Origin: an uncultured Alphaproteobacteria bacterium
Lineage (GTDB): Bacteria; Pseudomonadota; Alphaproteobacteria; HIMB59; GCA-002718135
NCBI GenBank assembly: GCA_902595855.1
Contig: CACJRY010000004.1
Coordinates: 65,500-106,257, forward strand
Direction of reading: 5' to 3'
DNA: 40,758 nt
Shown here: positions 24,428-33,605 of the stretch, one piece after another
How the letters are laid out: each line of letters starts with the position of its first letter
Position numbering within the stretch: the first letter of the stretch is position 1
Program-made: the position numbers and the translations under genes
The notes under the pieces: generated by a model
The model's database searches: none
Told to the model about the DNA's origin: nothing
The model's input: the letters and a program-made list of their open reading frames with translations, nothing else

Positions 24428-26563
24428 CTAAATAAATATTGACTCTGGCATAAAAATTTTCTCATCTCCACCCATACCTCTTTTAAAGAAATTAATTCCA
24501 GTGTCATTTTTTAAATTTAGTCCACCCAAGTCTAAATATTGAATTTTTTTACACTTTAAATAATTGATAGTCTCCCACAGAAGTAGGTTATTTGCCTCTT
24601 TTTTTCTACCTTTTTCATTAAAATTACCAATTAGATAGGTAGCAGTATTTAAATGTATATAAATACAAACTTCACCAATTAATTCTTTAGATGAATAAGC
24701 TTGAATTATAAATAATCTTTCATGATTATTATTATTTTTAAATACTTCTTTTAATAGATTTATATCTAAACCTTTATATTTTTTTTCTGTAGAATTTTTT
24801 ACATATCTTAAGCAGAAGGAGTGAAAATTAGCAAAATCCTCTACATATTTTATTTCTAATTTGTTTTTTAGTGATTTATTTAATGAATATTTCCAAAAAT
24901 ATTTAAAATCAGATTTAATATCATTTAAATTATTTTGTAAATCAATAAAAATAGTTGAAAAATTAGGATCTGTATTAAAATAAAAAGATTTTTTTTTAAA
25001 TAAAAGAATATTTTCAACATTGTAAGGTAAATTTGGTAAGAAAAATAATATAGATAACTTCTTTAAATTTCCCAATTTAGATAAATAACTTAAGACGTCC
25101 TGCTTTAACTCGTCATTTATATTTTTAAAAAAAACTGGTCCTTTATTTATTCTATAAATTTTTATAAAAAAAAATTTTCTTATTAATAATTGGCAATATG
25201 CTATTTTATTGTTTTCATTAAAAAAAACTATTCTCTTTGTTATCCATTTATTTTTAGAATTACTTTGGATAGCATTACCGTAATTAAAGGATTGAGTTAA
25301 ATTAATTATTTGAATATCATTGAGCGTTTCAAAGTATTCATTTTGATCAATAGTTTTAGTTGAAATATTATTTTTTATTTTAAAATTTGTAAATTTAAAA
25401 AAATTAATGAAAGTTTTGATATTTATACTTTGGTGATTAGCTATATGAATAACTTGTGTAAGTAATTTGTATGATAAACTATTTTTTTGTTTATGTATAA
25501 TGGGTGGTAAATCTGGCCACAGATAAATTGGAAAATTAAGATTTTTAAGATTTTGATATACAGATTTAACTTTTTTTTGATTAAGGTGGTGCCTGTAATT
25601 ATATTCTGTATCATTAAATTTAAATTCATTAAAATTAAAGTTTATATATTCAGCAAAAGAATATTTTAAACTTTGAATATATAAAAAGTAAATCTTATTA
25701 ATAATATTTTTTTTTATTTTTATAAGATTTAATCTGTTCAATTGATAGATTAAAGCTTTTTTTGCCAAATTACTGAAATAAGGAGAATTAAAACCATAAT
25801 TATGTTGCTGTATTTTTAAATACTCTTCATAATTTTTTATTTTGTTTGGCTTTATAATCTTTTGTAAAATTTTTTTTATTATCCAAATATAATCACTTAT
25901 AAAATAAAGAATAAAATTTATTTTATTACTATATTGAATATTTCTTATGAAATTTATCCATTTTTCTTCCTCATTAAAATATTTAATAATTTCTTCTTTA
26001 AATTTTATATTTGTTTTTTTATTTAAATTTAATAGCGCTCCATTTGGAAGAGCGAAGTTTTTATATAAACTCATTAGTATAAAATCACCATTTATACCAA
26101 TATGCTTATTAGTTTCAATACAATGGGTACAATCTTCTATAATCCAAGATTCTGCTAAAGATTTGTTTTTAGTAATAGGATTATTTTTTTTTCCGAAATA
26201 ATTTACATATAAGATTATATCAGGTGTTAGTTCATCATATTTAGCTTTGTAGTTTTTCCAATCTATATTTATGTTTAAATTATTGTCCAGACTATAATAA
26301 ATAATATTAATATTATTTTTTTTTAATAATCTTAGAGCATTAAAACAAAAATATTCTGGAATAAATAAATTAATATTTTTTTTGTTATATATTTTTATCC
26401 TTAACAAACAAATTATTAAAATTGACCAAGTTGATGAACTCGTTAATCTAAAATAATTATTATTATTTATTTTTTTTATTAATAAATCTAAATTCTTATT
26501 ATTTTTTTCTGTCAAAGTACTAAAAATATTTTTCCAGCTAGGGATTACAGAATAGCTAAACAT
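24428..26563 (-). CDS. Fusion of a DegT-like PLP aminotransferase domain and a FemAB-like aminoacyltransferase domain
   Basis: This 711-residue protein reads as two enzymes. Residues about 1-390 resemble DegT/DnrJ sugar aminotransferases: SSSTWS for phosphate binding, IPEYFCFNALRLL, the cofactor aspartate D144 in IIEDCTHCIE and the Schiff-base lysine K168 in SLYKNFALPNGALL. Residues about 410-711 resemble the FemAB/GNAT-like family, with RINKGPVFF near 471-479 and the typical end YLDLGGLN...GINFFKRGMGG. FemAB enzymes transfer amino acids from aminoacyl-tRNA onto amines in cell-wall precursors. A single chain would form an amino sugar and acylate its amine (inference). It lies 3 bases after the deacetylase gene. 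Asn/Lys/Ile-rich, with no internal stop. Confidence 0.7.
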   Translation of the reverse strand: MFSYSVIPSWKNIFSTLTEKNNKNLDLLIKKINNNNYFRLTSSSTWSILIICLLRIKIYNKKNINLFIPEYFCFNALRLLKKNNINIIYYSLDNNLNINIDWKNYKAKYDELTPDIILYVNYFGKKNNPITKNKSLAESWIIEDCTHCIETNKHIGINGDFILMSLYKNFALPNGALLNLNKKTNIKFKEEIIKYFNEEEKWINFIRNIQYSNKINFILYFISDYIWIIKKILQKIIKPNKIKNYEEYLKIQQHNYGFNSPYFSNLAKKALIYQLNRLNLIKIKKNIINKIYFLYIQSLKYSFAEYINFNFNEFKFNDTEYNYRHHLNQKKVKSVYQNLKNLNFPIYLWPDLPPIIHKQKNSLSYKLLTQVIHIANHQSINIKTFINFFKFTNFKIKNNISTKTIDQNEYFETLNDIQIINLTQSFNYGNAIQSNSKNKWITKRIVFFNENNKIAYCQLLIRKFFFIKIYRINKGPVFFKNINDELKQDVLSYLSKLGNLKKLSILFFLPNLPYNVENILLFKKKSFYFNTDPNFSTIFIDLQNNLNDIKSDFKYFWKYSLNKSLKNKLEIKYVEDFANFHSFCLRYVKNSTEKKYKGLDINLLKEVFKNNNNHERLFIIQAYSSKELIGEVCIYIHLNTATYLIGNFNEKGRKKEANNLLLWETINYLKCKKIQYLDLGGLNLKNDTGINFFKRGMGGDEKIFMPESIFI

Positions 26564-26566
26564 AAT

Positions 26567-27388
26567 TTATTTAAAAATAGAATTATACATTCTGTTATAA
26601 TAAAAATCAGCAGCACCATTTAACATTGATTTAATTAATCTTTCATTATAATGAGGAGATATCTCATCTCTTTTAAGAAGTGGATTTTTTTGATTAAGTA
26701 AAGGATAATTATTGCCTCTAATTCCAGAATAAATAAAATTATATCTATTTTTTAGAATTTTTAAACTCTTCTTAGTAATATTTTTTGACAAACCAAAAGG
26801 AAAAGCAAAGTGATTTATCTTAATACCTCCTAGTTTATTTTGTAATTCATAAACTGAATTTTCAACTTCATTATTTATGATTTCTGAAGACACATTACTT
26901 CCCAAATTAAGATGTGATTTTGTATGATATCCAATAGTATGACCCATATTAATTATTTCTTTAATATCAAAGATATTAAGATTAGACTCACTGGACAATA
27001 TCAATTTGTCTTTGATTAATATATTTTGTTTTAAAAAATTTTTTATTTCGCTTTGTCTTTCAAGATTTACAAAATCTAAAATAATAAAAAAAATTGCCTT
27101 CACTCCATACTTTTCTAAAATAGGTAAAATTTTTATTATACTTTTTAAACCATCATCAAAAGTTAATAATATTTTCTTTGAATTAAAATTATTTTTTTTA
27201 ATGTTTTCAAAATCTTTGGGAGATATTATTTCATAATTATTTAAGTAAAATTGAATTTGTTTCTCAAAATTTTTTAAATCTTTATCTGGTATATGATGAT
27301 AATTTAATATTCTTAGTACTTTTCTAGATAAAAAGTATTTGTCTAAAAAAAAATTTTTAAATATTAATATTTTATGATTTAATTTCAT
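26567..27388 (-). CDS. Polysaccharide deacetylase, NodB homology domain
   Basis: A 273-residue NodB-type carbohydrate esterase 4 protein. The metal site is D77-D78 in LTFDDG with H155 and H159 in GYHTKSH, and the later FAFPFG-type loop follows in NHFAFPFGLSK. It begins LRILNYHHIPD after a short basic leader and shows no signal peptide, so it probably acts in the cytoplasm or at the inner face of the membrane, on a lipid-linked sugar. It overlaps the upstream GT2 by 17 bases and is followed 3 bases later by the aminotransferase/FemAB fusion. Removal of an N-acetyl group could supply a free amine for that protein (inference). Confidence 0.85.
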   Translation of the reverse strand: MKLNHKILIFKNFFLDKYFLSRKVLRILNYHHIPDKDLKNFEKQIQFYLNNYEIISPKDFENIKKNNFNSKKILLTFDDGLKSIIKILPILEKYGVKAIFFIILDFVNLERQSEIKNFLKQNILIKDKLILSSESNLNIFDIKEIINMGHTIGYHTKSHLNLGSNVSSEIINNEVENSVYELQNKLGGIKINHFAFPFGLSKNITKKSLKILKNRYNFIYSGIRGNNYPLLNQKNPLLKRDEISPHYNERLIKSMLNGAADFYYNRMYNSIFK

Positions 27389-28325
27389 TGATTACTAAAT
27401 TTCTGAATGATTTTTTTGTCTTAAATATTAAATTAATTAACACCAAAAAATTTGACTTAAAAATAACTTTTACTAAATAAAATAGAATTTTAAAAATTTT
27501 AATTAGATTAAATTTCCTAAAAAAAAATTTAATTTCTTGAATTAAAAAGATGAATTCATTTTTTAAAAGTATGTTTTGAGCTAACTTATCATTATTAAAA
27601 TGATTTTTTAAATGTGAAATATATACATTTTGAACATTTTCAAAATGATATCTTCTTTTATTTGTAATTGAATTTCTACTAATTATATACATGCCTAAAA
27701 ATTTGTTCAAATAATGAATATTAATATTTTTACTGCATAACTTTAACCATAAATCAAAATCTTCCGCACTATTAAATTTTAAATCCTCTGAAAAAAAACC
27801 CACTTCTTCTAGTAATGTGTATTTAACAATTACGCTGGAGGGGGAAAGTTTGTTTCCATAATATAATAGACCTGGATATTCTGGTTTAGGTATTTTACCA
27901 TATCTTTTGTAAATTTTATGCTTGTTTATTAATTTAATTTCATTGTGATATAATAAATCTATGTTTCTATATTTAACTAACAGCTCTTTACATTTCTCTA
28001 TTTTTTCTTTACTCCATTGATCATCAGAATCTAAAAAAGCAACATAATTGGATGTACAATTTTTCAAACAAACATTTCTAGCAGCTCCAATACCCTTATT
28101 TTTTTGATCTATTATAATAATTTTGTAGCTAGAATTTAAACTTTTAATTTTTTTAAGTTTTTCTAATGTGTCATCAGTTGATCCATCATTGGCAATTATA
28201 ATTTCATCTACTTTTGTTGTTTGATTAAATACAGAATCTAAACATCTTTTAATTGTATTAGATGAATTATAGGTTGGTATAATAACACTTATATTAAAAT
28301 AAGTATTATTTATGTCTTCTTGCAT
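27372..28325 (-). CDS. GT2-family glycosyltransferase
   Basis: The 317-residue enzyme has the GT-A fold of family 2: SVIIPTYNSSNTIKRCLDSV near residues 13-32, IIANDGSTDDT, the nucleotide-binding Asp pair in VAFLDSDDQW and a later ED acidic pair in FNSAEDFDLW. The C-terminal 80 residues are basic and partly hydrophobic and may attach to the membrane. It shares one base with the UDP-glucuronate decarboxylase gene upstream, which suggests a xylose donor, though that is only a synteny argument. Inverting transfer to a lipid-linked acceptor is the family default. Confidence 0.88.
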   Translation of the reverse strand: MQEDINNTYFNISVIIPTYNSSNTIKRCLDSVFNQTTKVDEIIIANDGSTDDTLEKLKKIKSLNSSYKIIIIDQKNKGIGAARNVCLKNCTSNYVAFLDSDDQWSKEKIEKCKELLVKYRNIDLLYHNEIKLINKHKIYKRYGKIPKPEYPGLLYYGNKLSPSSVIVKYTLLEEVGFFSEDLKFNSAEDFDLWLKLCSKNINIHYLNKFLGMYIISRNSITNKRRYHFENVQNVYISHLKNHFNNDKLAQNILLKNEFIFLIQEIKFFFRKFNLIKIFKILFYLVKVIFKSNFLVLINLIFKTKKSFRNLVINEIKS

Positions 28326-29260
28326 TATACGATAGTTTTAAAATACTTTATAGTATTCATTAAACCTTGATTTAAATCAATTTTTGGAGACCATTTTAAT
28401 ATAGATTTTGATAATTTTAAGTTAGGCCTTCTTTTATATGGATCATCTACTTGCTTTTCTTTATGTACTATTTTTGATTTTGAACCAGTAAGATTTTTTA
28501 TAATTATAGCAATTTCTTTAATTGAATATTCTTTATCATTACCCAAATTGATAGGTCCACCAATATTTTTTTTTAATTTTGCATAGGTAATTATTCCATT
28601 AATTAAATCGTCAATATAGCAAAAGGATCTTGTTTGGCGACCTGAGCCATAAATGGTTATTGGTTTATTTTTTAGAGATTGAACAATAAAATTAGATATT
28701 ACCCTTCCATCATTTGGACTCATATTTGGTCCATAGGTATTAAATATTCTTACTAATTTAATATTTAAACTATGCATTCTTTTATAATCAAAAAATAATG
28801 TTTCTGCCGCCCTTTTGCCCTCATCATAGCAAGCTCTTGGACCAATAGTAGAGACATTGCCAAAATAATTTTCATCTTGCGGGTGTTTTAATGGGTCTCC
28901 ATATATTTCACTAGTTGAAGCATGAAAAATAATAGAGTTATTCTTATATGCATTTTCTAATACATTACAGGAACCTATTATGCTTGTTTTAAAAGTATTT
29001 ATTGGATCTTTTTGATAATGGTAAGGTGATGCAGGGCAAGCTAAATTGTAAATAAAATCGTATTTTCCTGAAATTTTTTTTAAAACTGACTGATTAATAA
29101 TTTCAAAATTCTTATGTTTTTTAAAATTATAGATATTTTTTCTCTGGCCAGTACTAAAATTATCTAAACAAACAATATAATTTGTTTCAATAAGTTTTTT
29201 TATTAAATTTGAGCCAATAAAACCAGCACCTCCAGTAATAAGTATTTTTGTTTTTTTCAT
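28325..29260 (-). CDS. uxs: UDP-glucuronate decarboxylase (UDP-xylose synthase)
   Basis: The 311-residue extended SDR matches UXS almost phrase by phrase: TGGAGFIGSNL, LDNFSTG, NLACPASPYHYQ, ASTSEIYGDP with E118, the YxxxK pair Y145/K149 in CYDEGKRAAET, VRIFNTYGPNM, DGRVISNF, YGSGRQTRSFCYIDDL and GPINLGN. UXS converts UDP-glucuronate to UDP-xylose and CO2 with tightly bound NAD. No UDP-glucose dehydrogenase is in the window, so UDP-glucuronate must be made elsewhere. The gene overlaps its upstream GT4 by 4 bases (ATGA). The product is expected to be one donor of the repeat unit. Confidence 0.92.
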   Translation of the reverse strand: MKKTKILITGGAGFIGSNLIKKLIETNYIVCLDNFSTGQRKNIYNFKKHKNFEIINQSVLKKISGKYDFIYNLACPASPYHYQKDPINTFKTSIIGSCNVLENAYKNNSIIFHASTSEIYGDPLKHPQDENYFGNVSTIGPRACYDEGKRAAETLFFDYKRMHSLNIKLVRIFNTYGPNMSPNDGRVISNFIVQSLKNKPITIYGSGRQTRSFCYIDDLINGIITYAKLKKNIGGPINLGNDKEYSIKEIAIIIKNLTGSKSKIVHKEKQVDDPYKRRPNLKLSKSILKWSPKIDLNQGLMNTIKYFKTIV

Positions 29261-30459
29261 TTTTTGTTATCAAACATTCTCATATATTTTTCAGTCATTA
29301 ATTTAGAAGAAAAAAACTCCAAATAACGTCGATATCCTTCTATACTAAGTTTTTCCCTCAATGCATCATTATTAATAATCGAACGTATTTTTTTTGAAAA
29401 TTCTTTATGATTATTAGGCTCTATTAGATATCCTGTTATATTATTAATAATAATTTCATTTAACCCCCCAATACTTGAAGCGATGACTGGAATTTTAAAA
29501 CTCATTGCTTCTATTGCTGTGTAGCCAAATGACTCCATATATAAAGATGGAATAATTACAACATCACATTGCTTATAAAGTGTTTCAATGCTTTTATTAA
29601 AAGGAAGAATATGTATGTTTTTACTTAAATTAAACTTATTAATTAATTCTATCATTTTGTATTTTTGACCTTTTAATCCATCTCCACATAGTATTAGATG
29701 AATATTATTTTGAAATTTAAGAATATCATTAAAAGCCCTAATTGCTACATGTTGACCCTTTCTGTGCTCAAAAACTGCTGGTAATAAAACTATTTTATCA
29801 GATGATTTAATGTTGATATTATTTTTTAAAGATAAAATATTTTTAAAATTTTTTCTATCATAACCATTATGAATGTAGTGAATTTTGCTATAGTCTAGAT
29901 TAGGTCTAAAAATAAATTCTTTTTTACAACTATTAGACACTGTAATTAGTCCAGAAATATTATTTGAAATTTTTTTATCTATGTAATTTTCATAGAATTT
30001 TCTAACTAAACTATAATTTTTAATTGAAATGGGATAATTATGCACATTCAACCAAGCTTTATTTTTATGTTTTAATAATGCCCAACCTATAATTGCAGAT
30101 AAGCAAACCTCACCTCCAGGATATCCTCCATTTACAACTAATAAATTATCAAAATTGTATCTTTTAAATATTTTTGATAATTTTCTTGAAATAAAAAATA
30201 TATTAATTGTAAAAAAATAAATATTTAATATTTTTTTTACTATTCTGTATCTATTAGAAGAAAAATTATTAGAAATTGAGAAATCATATCTAAAAATTTC
30301 AATATTTTTATTTTTTAGATAATTTTCAAACTTATCTATATTTTTATTGGTATTATAAAATAAAACTATTTGAACATTTGGTAAATTATTTATAAAGTTT
30401 ATTAAGAATGTATCAAGACCACCTTCAATTGTGTTTTGTGTAATTATTCCCAGTTTCAT
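29257..30459 (-). CDS. GT4-family glycosyltransferase
   Basis: A 400-residue GT-B enzyme. The N-terminal domain has a long acceptor-side loop with GGYPGGEVCLSA; the C-terminal domain carries VLLPAVFEHRKGQHVAIRAF, LCGDGLKGQ and the retaining EX7E region SLYMESFGYTAIEAMSFKIPVIAS, followed by GGLNEIIINN. These are the usual GT4 donor-site signatures. It overlaps uxs by 4 bases and is separated by 54 bases from the upstream fusion gene, a larger gap than usual in this cluster. Donor is unknown. Confidence 0.88.
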   Translation of the reverse strand: MKLGIITQNTIEGGLDTFLINFINNLPNVQIVLFYNTNKNIDKFENYLKNKNIEIFRYDFSISNNFSSNRYRIVKKILNIYFFTINIFFISRKLSKIFKRYNFDNLLVVNGGYPGGEVCLSAIIGWALLKHKNKAWLNVHNYPISIKNYSLVRKFYENYIDKKISNNISGLITVSNSCKKEFIFRPNLDYSKIHYIHNGYDRKNFKNILSLKNNINIKSSDKIVLLPAVFEHRKGQHVAIRAFNDILKFQNNIHLILCGDGLKGQKYKMIELINKFNLSKNIHILPFNKSIETLYKQCDVVIIPSLYMESFGYTAIEAMSFKIPVIASSIGGLNEIIINNITGYLIEPNNHKEFSKKIRSIINNDALREKLSIEGYRRYLEFFSSKLMTEKYMRMFDNKK

Positions 30460-30513
30460 AAATAAAATTATCTATATACAATAAGTTTTATATTAGGACC
30501 TTAATATAAAAAA

Positions 30514-32280
30514 TTAAACATCTTTAAGAAAATTATATAATTTTTGATCAAAAATTGTAAGTTTTTCTAATAACATTTTTTCATTAATTGAAATATCAGG
30601 ATAAATCGAGTCAGATACTTTATTTTTTTGCAATTTAAACAAATTACTAAACGGTATAATTATATTTAAGTGTTTTTTTAATTTATTAAAACTGTCATCA
30701 TCATCGATAATATTTACAAAATTAATATATTTTAAATTATCTAAAGCTTCATTATAGTCATTTTGATTTATAAAATCATTATCTGAGCAACCATCATACG
30801 TTAAAGATTTTAATAAATATCTTGTAAAAAGATTGTCTAATTTTGTATCTACCCGTAGTTTTAGAAATTGTTCAAGAGAAAAAAAGTTCTTTCCTGGGTT
30901 ATTTTCCAAAAATAATTTTTTATTCCTGTAATAATTAGATAACAATCTATTTTTAGGATTTCTGATAGACAGCAAATAAAATATATCTTGTCTATGTAAA
31001 TAATTTTTAATAAAGTTAACACCTGTATGAGTGGTTATTATATATTCTTTTCTATTAATATAATCGCCTAGATATTTATTTGTATTTCTTCTAAATTGAT
31101 ATAATCTAAATCCAAGATTTAATTTTAGAAAAAAATTTATTGAATTTCCTCCACATTGAGGTGCGTGAAGGTGTATAATCTTTTTATATTTATATTTAGT
31201 TTTAATATAATTAATAAGTGTTATTTGATTATAAATTTTTTTGAATAAATTAAATGGCCTAAAGAAACGAATAAAATTTTTAAGCTTTTCTTTAATTATG
31301 ATTAAATTAATAAATTTATTAATTTTTTTTACAAAAATTTGTTTTGTTAAAAAATATAATTTGAATACAATATTTACATCTATATCTTTTAAAACTTTAT
31401 CATAATGTCCACTATAATTAATAGTAATTTTTTCATTAGAAAGGGTAAAGATTAATCTAGCAATGCTATCTTTGTATAGACATTCAAAGCCATATTTTTC
31501 AAATAGTATTTTTAAAGTATAAGAAGTAAAATAATGATAATGATAGAAGACAACATCTTCTCTTATATCACCATTTCTCCTTCCTAATTTAAGAGAATCA
31601 AGTCCTGGAACCTCAATAAATACTTTAGTTTTATATATCTCACAAAGTTTTTTTAAATCTTTGATTTCAGATTCAAAATCACTCCAATGTTCAACAACAT
31701 GATTTAAGATAATTAAATCAAATCTTATTTTTTTTTTTAAAACTTCTTTGATGCCTCCTTTAATAATCTTTATATTATTTTTTTCTGCATGTCCTAACCA
31801 GTTAGTCTCATAATCTGCAGCATAACACTCATGGATATTTTTATACTTATCAAGAAAACCTCCGCCACCAGCACCTATGTCCAAAATCTTTAATTTTCTT
31901 GAACCAGAAAAATTTACATATTGTTCAATTATATCCCAATTATCCCTAATATTTTTTGCTTCAGAAAGTTTCTTGTAAAGATAATCTGATTTTTCATGAG
32001 TTTTTAATTTATCATTTCTATAGTCAGTTTGATAAAGATTAATGATATCTTTTCTTGAAAAATAAAATTTAGGTCTAATGATTCCACAATTTTTACAAAT
32101 TATAATTTCATACCTATTTTTACACCGATCAAATTTTAAAATATTTTTATATTCTTTATTACCACAAACACAGATTGTTTCATGTAACTGATACTTTTTG
32201 AAAACATTTTCATAACTTTTTATATAGAAATGATCAAAATTTCTTTTATAAAAATTTAAATCGTATAACTTATTTAACAT
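30514..32280 (-). CDS. Fusion of a zinc-ribbon SAM methyltransferase and a sulfotransferase domain
   Basis: A 588-residue protein. Residues 37-65 hold a metal-type knuckle with C37, C39, C62 and C65 (CVCG; CKNCG). A Rossmann methyltransferase follows, with motif I ILDIGAGGGGF at 132-142 and ILNHVVEHW near 191-199. From about 365 to the end it resembles the Sulfotransfer_2 family: a PAPS 5'-phosphosulfate loop in HLHAPQCGGNS (370-380) and a 3'-phosphate motif SIRNPKNRLLSNYYR (438-452). The expected route is methyl transfer and PAPS-dependent sulfation of the same glycan. The loop reads APQCGGNS in place of PKTAGTS, so activity needs testing. An eleven-base T tract lies in the methyltransferase part. 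Confidence 0.75.
   Translation of the reverse strand: MLNKLYDLNFYKRNFDHFYIKSYENVFKKYQLHETICVCGNKEYKNILKFDRCKNRYEIIICKNCGIIRPKFYFSRKDIINLYQTDYRNDKLKTHEKSDYLYKKLSEAKNIRDNWDIIEQYVNFSGSRKLKILDIGAGGGGFLDKYKNIHECYAADYETNWLGHAEKNNIKIIKGGIKEVLKKKIRFDLIILNHVVEHWSDFESEIKDLKKLCEIYKTKVFIEVPGLDSLKLGRRNGDIREDVVFYHYHYFTSYTLKILFEKYGFECLYKDSIARLIFTLSNEKITINYSGHYDKVLKDIDVNIVFKLYFLTKQIFVKKINKFINLIIIKEKLKNFIRFFRPFNLFKKIYNQITLINYIKTKYKYKKIIHLHAPQCGGNSINFFLKLNLGFRLYQFRRNTNKYLGDYINRKEYIITTHTGVNFIKNYLHRQDIFYLLSIRNPKNRLLSNYYRNKKLFLENNPGKNFFSLEQFLKLRVDTKLDNLFTRYLLKSLTYDGCSDNDFINQNDYNEALDNLKYINFVNIIDDDDSFNKLKKHLNIIIPFSNLFKLQKNKVSDSIYPDISINEKMLLEKLTIFDQKLYNFLKDV
31728..31738. repeat. Eleven-base T homopolymer inside the methyltransferase-sulfotransferase gene
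   Basis: The longest homopolymer I noticed in the window lies in the coding region for residues about 181-184 (LKKKI). A one-base slip would cut the protein after the methyltransferase motif I and remove the sulfotransferase domain. In AT-rich DNA this may be neutral background. Confidence 0.8.
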
Positions 32281-32291
32281 TTCAAAAAATA

Positions 32292-33605
32292 TTATACATT
32301 TGTATCATCATGTTTATCTAAATTTAAATATATATAAAATCCTAAAGGTAAGAAGTATATAAAACTTGTATAATTGTTAAAAATATTACCACTGGGTGCT
32401 ATAGGAAATAAAGTTAAAAAGAATGAAATAATTAGACATAATTCCATATCATTTTGAAAAGAAATTTTATTAAATATTTTAAGAAAAAAACTTTTTAACA
32501 ATTGATATGAAATTATTAAAAAGAGCAAAACTGGTATTATAAGTCCAGCTATTCCAGTTTCTGCTGCTAATTGAATATACATGTTATGTGGATGAGTACT
32601 ACAGCCTGCGTATGTTTGAAATACTTCATAATTGCATTTTAATCTAAAAATTTTGGTTCCATGACCAAATACAGGATTTTCATAAAACATTTTTAAACCT
32701 GTTAAATAATGACCATGATGATTTATTGAAAACATTGTTAATGACCTTTTGCACTCACTGGGATCGTTGGCACAGATTTTACCTGCATTTAAAGTTTGGT
32801 CAAACATATATATTTGGTTATATGTTTTATCTATTATCCTATTTTTAATATTAGTATTAAAAGTAAGCAATGATCCAATAAATATTAAAACTGATATTAA
32901 TATAATTGAAAGATGTAAAAATTTTATTTTTTTTAATGTAAATAGCATGATTATAATAGATATTATGAGTAGGAAAAATGCAGTGCGTTCTCCACTGTGT
33001 AATACGATTGATAATACTGTTATAGTCAAAATTGTAAATGCTAAAATAAAATTAAATTTATATTTAGTATCAAGATAAAATAAACAAAAAATTGCAAAAG
33101 GGAAAAATCTTGATAACACTCCACCTAAAATTAATTCATCATCAAATGGACCGGAAAGTCTATCTACTAAAGGTTTTTCAAATCCAAATAAATCATAACC
33201 ATAATAATATTGAAAAAAACCATCAAAAATAATAAATAGATATACTGATAAAAAAATTATGCAAAAATATTTTAATGAATTTTTATAATTTATTAAAATA
33301 TAACTAATACCAAGAGAAAAAAATAAAAACCTAAAATAAAATAGTGAACTCTCTAATGATAAAAGTACCGAGTCACTTAAAAATGACGACAATATTAATA
33401 TGAAATAAAAAATTAAAAATATTAAAGAATATCTATTAATAAAATATTTTTTAAAGATTTTTTTATTTATTATAATAGCTAGGAAGAAAATACCTATTAA
33501 ACTAAGGAATAGATCTGCTAAGAATGGTCCTGACAAAAAACAAATAGGCAATATTAAAAAAAATACGTAAAATATTTTTTCTAAATTTAAATATTTTGTG
33601 TTCAT
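32292..33605 (-). CDS. O-antigen ligase/polymerase (WaaL/Wzy_C family)
   Basis: A 437-residue polytopic protein with about ten or eleven helices. The family's large periplasmic loop is clear: ENPVFGHGTKIFRL, paired cysteines, then CSTHPHNMYIQLAAETGIAGLI, whose HPHN corresponds to the conserved HNxxL motif with its essential His in WaaL and PglL-like enzymes. HSGERTAFFL precedes it, another WaaL-type feature (SxSRGA-like Arg). It either polymerises repeat units or attaches the glycan to lipid A-core or another acceptor on the periplasmic side. It starts 78 bases from the divergent wzz gene. Confidence 0.83.
   Translation of the reverse strand: MNTKYLNLEKIFYVFFLILPICFLSGPFLADLFLSLIGIFFLAIIINKKIFKKYFINRYSLIFLIFYFILILSSFLSDSVLLSLESSLFYFRFLFFSLGISYILINYKNSLKYFCIIFLSVYLFIIFDGFFQYYYGYDLFGFEKPLVDRLSGPFDDELILGGVLSRFFPFAIFCLFYLDTKYKFNFILAFTILTITVLSIVLHSGERTAFFLLIISIIIMLFTLKKIKFLHLSIILISVLIFIGSLLTFNTNIKNRIIDKTYNQIYMFDQTLNAGKICANDPSECKRSLTMFSINHHGHYLTGLKMFYENPVFGHGTKIFRLKCNYEVFQTYAGCSTHPHNMYIQLAAETGIAGLIIPVLLFLIISYQLLKSFFLKIFNKISFQNDMELCLIISFFLTLFPIAPSGNIFNNYTSFIYFLPLGFYIYLNLDKHDDTNV

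Noticed and set aside
32749-33078. Plus-strand frame of about 109 codons opposite the O-antigen ligase
   Set aside because: It mirrors hydrophobic codons of the ligase and has no independent signal.
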